DNA from: Neopestalotiopsis rosae
Lineage: Eukaryota; Ascomycota; Sordariomycetes; Amphisphaeriales; Sporocadaceae
NCBI GenBank assembly: GCA_023078685.1
Contig: JALGAS010000006.1
Coordinates: forward strand, 2,356,001-2,420,000
DNA length: 64,000 nt
Direction: 5' to 3'
Of this stretch, positions 42,901-52,557 are shown piece by piece (position 1 is the stretch's first letter; every line of letters begins with the position of its first letter). The notes under the pieces are model-generated. The model had not been told where the DNA came from. It saw only the letters and a list, made by a program, of their open reading frames with translations, and made no database searches. Made by a program: the position numbers and the translations under genes.

Positions 42901-43082
42901 CTGTCCTCGAGGTGGCTTTGGGAATTTTAAGGGCGACCAAGAAAGGAATGAGACAGAGCATCCTCTCTATGGATGCTGTAGGGGAAGTGGATGATGCCAA
43001 CAAGATGCGCATCGCGGATGTGTCCTTTGAACTCGACAAGATTGCGCAGCTTGCTAAGAGCTCGATTCAAAAGCTTACTTGA
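39912..43082 (+). CDS. Large coiled-coil protein, unknown function
   Basis: A single-exon gene of 1056 residues. Residues 1-170 look folded (CPVTSNRLYMAVLTQDKYLP, then LRDIVAAYLRGRRLYLKTRG). Residues 180-430 are Ser/Pro/Gln-rich and low in order. From about 480 to 1000 the sequence has long heptad-like stretches (LESQTRIQKLETQVQNLTSQ; VQKLEVAIEETKQALLENL), so an extended coiled coil is likely. A small tandem repeat (STSSRL, four times) sits near residues 954-977. I do not recognise the N-terminal domain. The overall plan resembles structural or tethering proteins such as those of spindle pole, septum or nuclear envelope, but nothing in the sequence decides which. No membrane segment is seen. 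Confidence 0.75.
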   Translation: MPQQYAPKWLPSPDTWHLEGFAFDDRCPVTSNRLYMAVLTQDKYLPFKPPTRTMPRLRFRTNLRIIFEVVGHFSDFLGAPNFWVRIRDTLGFSQKTTEFHLRDIVAAYLRGRRLYLKTRGITVRPNTRLEKLADQIFDLYAEERGPVSSRDWNEYMYKWETKLQQVSYDLGITKKQFAAGECARDLLEYAPASTQSLASRISAPPSESQSPGNRRHDARIPRSRSPSPSRGRTEAAAHNNAIQSLPQKPPTRSPERRAGASQPDFNTRIDLPSKPSRPSWPGDKHATDPQNASTGTQDIRSTTSVAKQSNATEHPSGTNSAANITDQLLQTQPQPQETRKRSLSETVHEVNVPRKRVATEPAPSTQGDAEEQGGTTAHQPAPGSDGEVVESAGQTTSPTISKSLADTNEQLSVVRESMKGESAIVSDPVFSKLEKTGLGTGLCKQPKPVSVADADNSAKIHGHKASLHETGDDESAVAIRELIISLEMRQRRLEDMESSMQTWREQFAKNIALESQTRIQKLETQVQNLTSQLEQSEQQRVAGMNLLVQTLEDGNKRASNQIDSWAEMTISLNKNLDNESERTKTKFSDIEARISANKTSGETEREQIIDMHADVMGLNARMNEIPDAKQFDELKNMLHSLEGRIKAHITASQTYQNEANNRMQDLEGRHTDLKDDVTRRSEEFESALKRLLSRKVEAEQASDPVRKLRTEFEEYCNKHSKRSTAALQKRVDGLACELGLVQDRITSPYEELLPVKELLYQVVTEVQKLQDERNGVSETNISQGSSTASANQPKLQAQSVEAAMNQGRSEDGQETFQVQLNELKSAIGALEGHISEQVSEERVQKLEVAIEETKQALLENLPADMNSVDLQLCEVRQYVDHSLDMTKAIVKKRLDEFHSQLNGIPSMTRGTDQLITPTSPQGSAQFAFHNDQLVDLQRQIDEVCGAQRVTREDSTSSRLSTSSRLSTSSRLSTSSRLSSSILTDLEAVFAQSNQPKAVLEVALGILRATKKGMRQSILSMDAVGEVDDANKMRIADVSFELDKIAQLAKSSIQKLT
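42771..42842 (+). repeat. 18-base tandem repeat inside the coiled-coil gene
   Basis: Four consecutive units of TCAACCTCAAGCCGTCTT are present. The first differs by one base and the last diverges at its end. They encode STSSRL four times. The two middle copies are identical, so this expansion is recent and probably length-variable between strains. Confidence 0.9.
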
Positions 43083-44839
43083 TCAATCATGTGGATATGT
43101 AGAATTCCAAAAGGCCTTGTAACGCCAGAATTGCCTAATTGGCATATCGTCACAATTTTGGCAGTCACGATAGCTGGCGTACACCAATATTGCAAAACTT
43201 GCATGTCTTGGTATTGAAGAGTTTCGAAGCCTTCAAAGCCAATGTTACTAGATTATACATGTATAAATGACAAGAAGAAAAAAACAATAGAAAAATCATT
43301 CTATGAGGGTAAATGCCAAATTGGGTGTCAAATTTTGCCTTCTTGTTCATCGCTATTTCAAAGCCACATTTGCGTCTCCTGGGCCATCCTTGCTGACCTT
43401 CTGCCCACCATGAAGACGATCTTGGCAGCTAATTCATGGCACTGCTTCTATGTAGCAGCATTTCATAGCTCGTAGGTGAGATCCGTGCCTAGATTTCAAG
43501 TACTCGAGTCCTGGGAAATGACAGTGTTATCGCTAGGTCTAAATGCCTCGACTCGAGGAGCTCAATAATATAGTGGTTGTCTTTGGGAGCAAGCCAACTT
43601 GAGCATCTCTCTTGAGCTTTTGGTGAGATCTCTCATCTGAGCATTCTGCTTGGTCTTGTCGAGGCAGGTACGTCCATTGATTACAAGCCGGGACGTCATC
43701 TGAAGAATTCTCAAAACAGGACAATTGTGCTCTTGCCCATAACTATGAACTGAAAGTAGATCGTCAAAATTGCGTGCTTGCCACGATACATTATCAGAAC
43801 CAGTGGTAACCAGTGAACACTTTTTGGCGATTGTTGTTTTGCCCTCTCATCCATTCCTCATCGTCCGTCAATGAGGCGGGGCTCAAAACTCGAAGCACCT
43901 TCTAATTCTTCGTCTAACTTTGCTCAGCAACATCCTTTTGAAGTGGACTGTCTGATCTTTGAGCCGTGACATCAATCTTAATATTACACCCATCTTACAA
44001 ATTCTATACGTCTCTGCGATCGACAAATCCAACCATCATTTCTTTCAATTTAATAAGCAAGTCAGGTTCCTTCCCTGACCCAGTACTTGTGGAATTGAAG
44101 GAATTGCCAGCTGCTAAACTTGTCGAAGATATTGACCGATATTGGTTGGGTCTTCTGTGTCAATCCTCACAACCTGCACTTCCTTTCAACTTCAACCACT
44201 GAAGCCACTGAAGCTACTTTTCTCAAACACTCTTGCCAATTTCATTACCTTGGTTCAAGCAAGAGCTCGTGTGCTGCAGAGATATTTCCAGATAATGTCA
44301 GCAACGTTTATCACATTGTCTATAAGTTGGCAGACCACGTACGCGGAGGCACTATTCTAAGGAGTGACTCGGGTTCGAGTTCGCACTTGCTTCCCGTATT
44401 GACGAATACCACTTGAGAATCTGGTTCGAAGTCTTCACCTAACTCGCTGATCAGCTCTCTCACTACATCAGGATCTTTCACTCTCACGACTCAAAACTTC
44501 TCCAGTGTTTCTCTTCGAGATATAACTGCAATTTCTCAACCAATATCCGTACCTGCCTAACAAACTGTTCCTTCTTTCTTCACTTAAAAGTCTTCAGTTC
44601 GCCCATCCCCTCCACTTTTTCCAATTTCAATTGCATCCAAGTTGACAAACAGTCCATCCTCAAGGTTGACTATCTGCCCTGATACCACCTCTTACATCTA
44701 TCTCTGGCGATTGTAAGAGCTGGATATCTTTACTCCATCTTGATCGCCATTCAAGGACCATCAATTCTCATTACCTTTTCCTTCTCCGTCTTTCTCTTTC
44801 GTCCAACATTCTTCCAATCACAGGCAGCTGCCATTCACA
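43083..44839. other. Intergenic region and long pyrimidine-rich leader
   Basis: The left 1.2 kb holds nothing I recognise. From about 44400 the plus strand is rich in CT runs and short of ATG, as in a long 5' leader of the gene at 44840. Confidence 0.5.
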
Positions 44840-47800
44840 ATGTCGTCGAATGGTGATACACCCACACGGGATGACCAAGCTACATTGCCCAGCATCGAAG
44901 ATGAACCCGACTCGCCGGAGCATGAAGACTCACCGGCACCTTCTCTAGCTGTCGAACACGATTCTGAAGTCGCAGAGGACTCACTATCTGGTGAGGACAA
45001 TGGATCAGAGCCTCCTACTTCTGCTGCAGCTTCTTCTCAAAGTCACAGTCCTGGCAGACAAGCATCTCTCGTCCCGTCTGTGGCTATGCAGACTCCTGAA
45101 CCTTCGGACAATTTACGAAAAGACTCTGCCGAGGATCTAATGCACGAAGAGAATGACCCGGATCACGTGGAAACTTTCTCGAGTCCGAGCAGCAATGAGT
45201 TCGGTAAGTGCATACTGCCCCTGCCATTCGTGTATATTAATAGTCACTGATGAAGCCCAGAGCATGATGAGGAGATGTCTGAATCGTGCCTGTCTGAAAC
45301 CGACACCCACATTCTGGATTCTGATTATGACTCTGAGAGACGCACCTATAGCACTTTCATATCGGCTGCGAAATTTCGAGCAGCTGCAGCCAAGAGAATA
45401 CAAAATCTAGCAGAAAGACACCAGAGTCATATCGACACGAAGGATGCCGACTATCAAGCCCAGATGCGAGCCCGTGATGATGCCAATCAAACTCTAGTAA
45501 ATGCAAAGGATGGTATCATCGCAGACCAAAGGGACACCATTGGTCGAAACAATGTTGCGATTGCAGCCCTGCGAGCACAAGTTGCCGAGCTGGAGAGAAA
45601 GAGAAACCGAGTCCCTGTGCCGGAAGTAGTGAGTACAACATGAAGATGTTCCGACTTCTAATGAAATGAATGCTGACGTCTTTTTTCTCTATAGCCCTGG
45701 GATGTACAAATCCAGGAAATGTTCAACGGAATAGCGGAGTGGAACAGTGTCTATCGGGCTTATTGTCGTCAGATGAACCTGTCTATGGACCCGAATAATG
45801 TGCATCCAAACCTTCATTGGGCGGACCTGACACGAGCGGAAATGGGGCTCGATGCAATTGACATTGACGACATAGTGTTTCCTGATGATGATGACCACCA
45901 AATCTCTCTGGAAAGCCCTAATTCTGGAATTGCGAATGACAGTGTGGAAGACGTCATCCCTTCTGATGACGATCTAGAGACTCCGGTTTTCCCATTCAAT
46001 GAACTGCCCAACGAGGTGCAGCAGCGGATCATGGAACATCTCTTTGTCAAGCCGGGCATCATCCACTGCTTATCGCGACTAGACCAGCGAGTCGAACCCA
46101 CTGCCAGCGATTTCCCATACCCATGCTCGGGCACAAGCAATCTCCCTCATAGGTTCGCGTTTGGCGATAATGCATGGTCCATCAGCCGCAGTCCTCGACC
46201 AGATCATGTTCTACAGCCGTTACTGGTCTGTAAGAGATGGCTCTACCTCGGAATCCATGCGTTTTACGGGTTGAACACGTTTGCCTTTAGTTCCCTCGGA
46301 GAGTTTGGTCGTTTCTTCAAAGGCATCGGACCGGCAAGGACTCAGCGCGTAACTCATGTTGAGCTGCACTGGCAGGGAAGTGTCATGCAGTCGGATCCAA
46401 GTCGGATCAACCAGCGGACTCTGCCTTTGAACAATCTACTGCGCATGTCGAGACTCCAGACAATGACAATCTTCATCGAGGAGATTGCCGAGAGACGCGT
46501 TCGGCGTATTTACGAATTCCCAAAAGAGCCGCCGAAGAAGAAAAGAAACAACGAGCCCGAGGTCGAGGATATCGGCTATCGCCTTCCTGGTGATAAATAT
46601 GACTGCAGCAAGAGATTCGAAGACTGGGATGACGAGGACATTGACGACCTGACTCCTCCGGACTCGCTGCTCAAGCGCACCTCGATCCACGCAAACTGGC
46701 GAGGAAATCGCAGCATGAGAACGACGCATGGGATGGACTATGTGTATGCCCTCCGCGGCCTGCAATGGTTCCGAGCCTACGAACATGACATTAGTCGAAG
46801 ACTGATTCGCGACTTGACGTTCCTAGACGATGTCAACAAGGTGGTCACCATGCCCAAGCATCCGCAGCACCAGGTGGAATCGGAGGTTCACAATCTAAAG
46901 GAGCCGACAGGGCTGAGGGTATATACTCCGGGATTTGAGGACAAGGCCATGGTTTCTGGATGGTATGAGACCAACACTCTGCCGTCTGCTGAGAATAGTT
47001 CAGATGGCGTATCAGTCTCCAGCCAATCAGATGATTCATCCAGCCAATCTGATGATGTACCAAGTAAAGATCCAGAGGAGCCCGTTCGTCGTCAAAGCAT
47101 CAAATCATCCCAGGGCCATAACGCCCTTGATCGCATCAACGAAATGACATTTCCTGGCGAATCTGGCTATAAGAGTAAGTCCAAGGATCATGAAGCCGAG
47201 TTCATCAACAAGATGGTTTTTCCCGACGAGGTTGAGTATAGAATCCGTCCAAATGGTCGCACATCTGGAATGATTGAGAGCATCATATTTCCTGGCGACA
47301 TTGGCTACCGAACCAAGTCTATTACTCGTGAAGCTGGGCTAAATTTGAACGATGATGCAGAAGACGCGTCCCAGCTACAACTTGCACCTGAGAACCCTCT
47401 TCTTGATGTCCAGGATGATCTCAATCTGGACGATGATTCTGATGAAGACGATCTACTCCACATGCTCCGTGGTATCAGGTTCCCAGATGAGCCCGGCTGG
47501 CGTCAAGGACAGGGATTCAGGCCCTCTGATGACGGAGGTCCCGATACTTCTGACTCTGGTTCCGAGAGCGATAGCGATTCAAACCACGACAGTGACACTA
47601 TCATGCGTGATGACACTGAAAGTTTAAGTGATACTGGTCCAGCAGGCAGTACTCAAATCACGACTACCGGGAATGCCGTAAACGAAGAATCGGTGATGCA
47701 GGCCGACCAGCCCGAGGAACAGCCCAAAGAACAGCCCGAGAAGAACTCAGAGAACTTAGTAGACGAAGATGACGATCTATTCGTCGCCGACGACCCCGAG

Positions 47801-48385
47801 GTCGTGGGCACAACGGTTTCAGAAAAGCGCGTCAAAATTGAAGTTCCTGATGTCATTGATCTGACATTCAGCGAGGATGAGGATGAATTTCAGGACCAAG
47901 AGAGCGACGACCAAAGTGTAGTCACTTCCAGGACAAAGACGACCCTTTTTGCGCCCAGCGTCTTTGGTATGCCTTTGCTGAAGCAGGAGTCGGTCTGCGA
48001 AAGGGACAGGGGAAATGTTATTGACCTGACTGGCGACGACGAGGATGATGACAGTGGCAACTATGCTGAGCCCAGGTCTGCGCCGCCCAGAGACGCGGCC
48101 GATGCCGCCACGAGGCTCTTTTTCACTCCTCCGAGGAACATCATTTACGACACCGATAACCGGGACAATAGGCGTTCCAAGTCAGTCATCAGCCATGGTG
48201 GTAGGCACAGAACCCCGGGTTCGGTGAGCTTCACTCAGTCACGGTCTCCCAAGCATAATCTAGAGGATGGTAACGAGGAGGATGAGGGTCACAATGAGAA
48301 ACGAAGACAAATCGACTCGCCTACACGACTCCTCCAGCAGCGTCGTGCCAGAGCCACTGGCTTCATCATGTCTCCTTCCCCGTAG
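44840..48385 (+). CDS. F-box-like protein with paired SUMO-consensus/SUMO-interaction motifs
   Basis: Three exons, 44840-45203, 45261-45628 and 45695-48385, join to 1140 residues with consistent phases. Residues 1-130 are acidic and Ser-rich. About 160-240 is a charged coiled coil (RAAAAKRIQNLAERHQSH...ALRAQVAELERKRNR). Near 340 comes an F-box-like segment, FPFNELPNEVQQRIMEHLF, followed by LLVCKRWLYLGIHAFYGLNTF. Residues 720-840 contain four copies of a motif like MTFPGESGYKSK. The C-terminal third is acidic with two cassettes. VKIE (957-960) precedes VIDLTFSEDEDEF, and LKQE (1006-1009) precedes VIDLTGDDEDDD. Psi-K-x-E is the SUMO attachment consensus, and VIDLT followed by acids is the classic SUMO-interaction motif. 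A Skp1-binding, SUMO-guided ubiquitin ligase adaptor is an attractive inference, not a demonstrated role. Confidence 0.78.
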
Positions 48386-48953
48386 ACTTGGACTGAGCTC
48401 ATGGCCTTCATTAATCGTTGAGTGGCTTTCCGATGGCCCGGTTTGGCGGGACATTATGAGGAGAGACTGTTGCTTTTGCTTTGCCTCTCAAGAGTGCGTC
48501 TTTCCAATTCGCGTTTGCATTTCTGCAAGATACCTGGCTTATTTGTTCAACCAAAAATACCGACGATAATGTAAAACCTAACACAAGAAATACCTTGACG
48601 AAAAGTTCTCAACCACCAACTGGCCATGACGACAGCAATCGAGGTTTTAGTTGATAGTTTGGAAGCTTCGCTTGGGACTTCGGCAGTGGAATATTCGTCT
48701 GACACATGGCTCAGTTTTGCTTGCTGGTTTTTTTCTCATCTGTCTTATAGAAGTGCAAGCTGATAAAAATAAAAAGATCGCCTTTCAATCCAAGAGTGAA
48801 GCAGCTTGATTTTGGTGATTGTGCATCGGTACAGATACTAGAAGTTAACATCCGCACCGATCCTACTTGACTAGGCCCTCCACGCATATAATTGTAGCTG
48901 GCCTGATTTCTGGAGTAATCCTTGGTAATTCTGAATTTGAGCTAATTGGATAT
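48386..48953. other. Intergenic region between convergent genes
   Basis: 3' flanks of the F-box-like gene and Bud22. No feature was recognised. Confidence 0.5.
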
Positions 48954-50567
48954 CTAGTCGAAAGTGATCTTTTTGCCTTCGAACTTGACGTTTTGAGCAG
49001 CTTCTTTCGCCAGCTTGGCAGCTTGCCAACTGGCGTGTAGAGGTCCCTCGTCGTCCTTTTTTGGCTTGGGCTTGGCGGCTGCCCTCGGCGGCTGGTCCCT
49101 TTGGAAGTTGCTCGGCGCCCTTTCTCCCCTAAAGTTCCCGGCAGGTCGGTCTCCCCGGCCACCCTTGAACCCACGATCTTGTTGTTGTTGTGGCTTGGGA
49201 GGTGCCCGTCGCTCCTGTTGTTCGCTTCTGGCGTTAAAGTTGGCTTGCCGATCGGGATGGACACCCTCGGGAGCTGATTTCTTCTCAAACGGATTGCTGA
49301 TGCCCTTCTTCCAGGGGCCCGAGTCCTCGCCCACGGCACCCTTCTTCATATCCCAACCTTCATCTCTACTATCCATCTCGGCTTGTCTCTTGACGTGGTT
49401 GGCCTCCTTCTTGAACTTCTTCTCCCAGATCGCCTGTCGGGCGCGCTGACCTCTTCGGTTCTTTTTCGTGGGCGGCGCAATATCGAGATCTGAGGCCTCG
49501 GACTCGGAGCCCGAGATGTAGCCACCCATCAGCGAGGGCAGAAATTGCGAGTTGCCAGTAGCCGTCAATGCTGGCTTTGCGGCTTTCGATTTGACCTTCT
49601 TTGGTGGCGGCGAGATGGCGGCGCTGCTGTCTGAGCCCTCGGCCTCATCCTCGCTGTCTTCCTCCTCATCGTCGTCTTCCACATCAGCCTCTGAGTCCTC
49701 CTCGGCCGAGGAACCTGAAAAGTAGTCCGACGGTCCTCTTATGGATCTCGCGCGGCTGTCTTCGTCGTCATCGTCGCTGCGGCCACCATCATCCTCATCG
49801 CTCGAGCCACCCAGCATGTCATCAAAGCGCGAAAAGGCCTTTTCTTCAGCATCGCTGTCGGCCGGGTCGTCTTTGGCCTCGGCGTCGGATCCGAAGCCCT
49901 CCCAAGACTCGTTGGAGTCCTCGGCATCCTCAGCCTCGGCCGCCTGCTTGGAAGACTTTTGCGCGGGCTTCTCTTCCTTTGTGGCGGCAGGCTTCTTTTG
50001 TACGTCGTCGGCCTGCTCTTCTTGGTCTTCTCTCGAGTTTTCCGTCTTCTTTCCTTTGCCCTTGCCCTTCTTCTCGGGCATGGGCACCCTCAGGGCCATG
50101 CAGGTGCCCACGACGGCCTCGTCAATCACGTCCTTGACCTGCTTGCGATTGCACAGAGCGCTGGTGACATTGTGAAGCGCCGTCCGCTCGTCCTCGGTCA
50201 GGTTCGGTTTCGGCAGCAGCTTGATCGTCACGGGTAGCCTGGGCGCTTCGGCGACGCCCTTGATCTTTAGCAGCGAGGAGCAAAGGTGCTGGTGGGCCAC
50301 TTGGTGCAGATCAATGCTCTGGGAGAAAAACGAATTAGTCTTCCGGAATCAATTATATAGTCGGCTGATATGTTACTGGGTCCGTACCTTTAACACGGCA
50401 ATCTCCTTTTCCAGACGCGCAGACTTGTCGGCATCGGCGTCTCGCTGTCGCTTCGCGTACCTCTGCCTTTCGAAACCCTTTGCCAGCTTCAAGCCCCGGA
50501 CGAGCTCCTTTTCCCATTTTTGCAAGTTGACCTCCAACCGGGGCTCATCTCTCTTTCGTTTCACCAT
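48954..50567 (-). CDS. BUD22: Bud22-family small-subunit rRNA processing factor
   Basis: Two exons, 50567-50388 and 50318-48954, join to 514 residues. The N-terminus (MVKRKRDEPRLEVNLQKWEK) and the helical region to about residue 120 match Bud22. The splice joins EKEIAVLK to SIDLHQVAHQHLCSSLLK. The middle (about 190-290) is very acidic with many Asp/Glu/Ser. The C-terminal signature is clear: KKNRRGQRARQAIWEKKFKK, then LHASWQAAKLAKEAA, and ending KFEGKKITFD. Arg/Gly-rich segments (GFKGGRGDRPAGNFRGERAP) before the end could bind RNA. Bud22 works in the nucleolar small-subunit processome for 18S rRNA and snR30-dependent steps. Bfr2 at 26586 is in the same process. Confidence 0.9.
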
Positions 50568-51486
50568 ATTGACAGGTCGTGATGTCCGGGTATTGGAGGT
50601 GTCTTATTGGTTCCGAGTCTCTCAATCCATTCTCCTGGAAAGAATCACAAGTTTTGGCACCAAGTTTTGGCTGCGATAAACTTTTAGGTGGAGTCCTGGT
50701 CGCAAGCGCGCAACGCGATAAGCAAGGGTCCGCTACTGGCTTCGCAGGAGTACCCACCGAGGGGCAGCAACAGTTACAGACCCTCCTAATTATAGCGGGT
50801 GAATCATAGCCCGGGGGCCATCATTGCTTAGTTGTAGATGCCCCGCCATGAGGTAGAATGGTGACTGTACTCCGTACGTAGCTTGTAGCAGTCATTGCAG
50901 GCGGACCGGCGGCTGCTGGTATGCGTGCAATGTGACTCAGCTCAGTAATCGTTTCTACTCCTCACTCATAAGGAAACCCCGATTACCTATCTTGGCTGTG
51001 AGCTTATAGGACTGCATACATCGTTACACAAACTTGATACGCTTTTTATAGGTGAGTAGAATGACATGATATTTATTATATTAATTCAGGATCTTGACAG
51101 CCGTTGTCTGGGTATCCCACGTTGAGACGCCAGTGCATCAGACGGATCATCCGAGGCTGCTTATTGCTTGGTTCGACTTCTATCTCTGCTGCAAGTCAAG
51201 AAAATGATATTTACTTTCAAGTCTAAGGATTAGCCTCTTGGTCTGAGGTGTTGGGAATATTTGGACGTCTGTGTCTAACGACTTCTTGGTCGACCGAGTT
51301 CTCTGATATATGGCGGTCTCAAAAGCATCTTTAGTCGGCTTGCAACTCTTGCATTCTTGCGACTATTTGGGTTATGACGGATCAAGTCTTACTAACTATT
51401 TTATTTTGCAGGGAGCATTGTGAACGTCGAACGCCGATAACGAAACTAGCATACCGCCTCATATATTTCCCAATATCGCCAGCATC
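50568..51486. other. Intergenic region between divergent genes
   Basis: Promoters of Bud22 (minus) and the SDR (plus). Nothing else was recognised. Confidence 0.5.
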
Positions 51487-52557
51487 ATGACTTCATCTCA
51501 GCCGAGTGCAGCGGCCGTAAAGGCCGCCGAGCTTTTCAATGTCGACGGCCTCGTAGCAGTCATCACCGGCGGCGGAACGGGTACGTCAATGTCCATGATC
51601 GGTCATATCATGGCACACTGACTAATCACTTCACTTACAGGTATTGGCCTGATGATGGCCAAGGCCTTGGCTGAAAATGGAGCCGCCGCCGTGTACATCT
51701 TGGGTCGACGACTGGAAGTCCTCGAAGCTGCCGCCGCCTCCGTCGGCAAGCCGAGCGTCAAGCCCATCGTATGCGACGTCACGTCCAAGGACTCGCTCCA
51801 GGCCGCCGTCGATCGGGTAAAGAAGGACAATGGATATCTCAACCTGCTGATCTGCAACTCGGGCATCGGCGGCCCGCAGACGGTACGGCCCAGCTTGCAG
51901 CCAGAGTTGACCTTGGAGGAGTTTGCAGCTGCAAACTGGAATGTGCCTTTTGAAGAGTACAACCAAACCTTTGCTGTCAATGTGACTAGCGTCTGGTATA
52001 CAACCATGGCCTTCCTGACGCTGCTAGACGCCGGCAACAAGAAGGGCAACGTGGAGCAGAAGAGCCAAGTCATCACTACAAGCTCCATTGCCAGTCTCAA
52101 CAAGGTGAGTACTATATCATGAGCTGCAGTGTCAATCTTCGGCGATTGGCAGATTGATGATTAACTTTTGATGAACAGGAACCTACCGGTGGGTGGGCGT
52201 ACGGGCAATCCAAAGCTGCAACAACCCACTTGGTCAAGGCCCTCTCTGTCACCCTGCCAAAGTGGGACATTAGAGCCAATGCGATATTACCAGGCTGTGA
52301 GTTTGCCGATTTAGAGAGCCGTTGACGGCCTGCAATAGCTGACCTGCGTTTCATTAGTGTACCCAAGCGAGATGTCTGCCCCCATCCTCGCAAAGGGCGG
52401 AATAGGCAAGGACATGATTCCGCTGTCTCGCGTTGGCGATGAGTCCGACATGGCCGGAACCGTCCTCTATCTGGCCTCGAGAGCTGGTGCGTACTGTAAT
52501 GGGGCCGTTATCGTGTCCGATGGTGGACGATTGGGTCTCTTCCCTACCACGTTCTAA
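51487..52557 (+). CDS. Short-chain dehydrogenase/reductase (classical SDR)
   Basis: Four exons, 51487-51580, 51641-52104, 52179-52296 and 52358-52557, join to 291 residues. The first splice completes the cofactor motif TGGGTGIG. The second joins SSIASLNK to EPTGGWAYGQSKAA, bringing the catalytic Ser, Tyr and Lys (YGQSK) into one protein. The structural Asn motif appears as ICNSGIGG instead of NNAG, a common fungal variation. The Arg pair GRRLEVLE after strand 2 suggests NADPH preference (inference). The C-terminus (GAYCNGAVIVSDGGRLG) is typical of the family. Fungal homologues with this length and pattern are annotated as Rhl/FabG-like reductases. The substrate is unknown, and no pathway partners are adjacent. 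Confidence 0.93.

Noticed and set aside
44340..44400. Possible tRNA B-box GGGTTCGAGTTCGC
   Set aside because: No matching A-box, anticodon arm or acceptor stem upstream.
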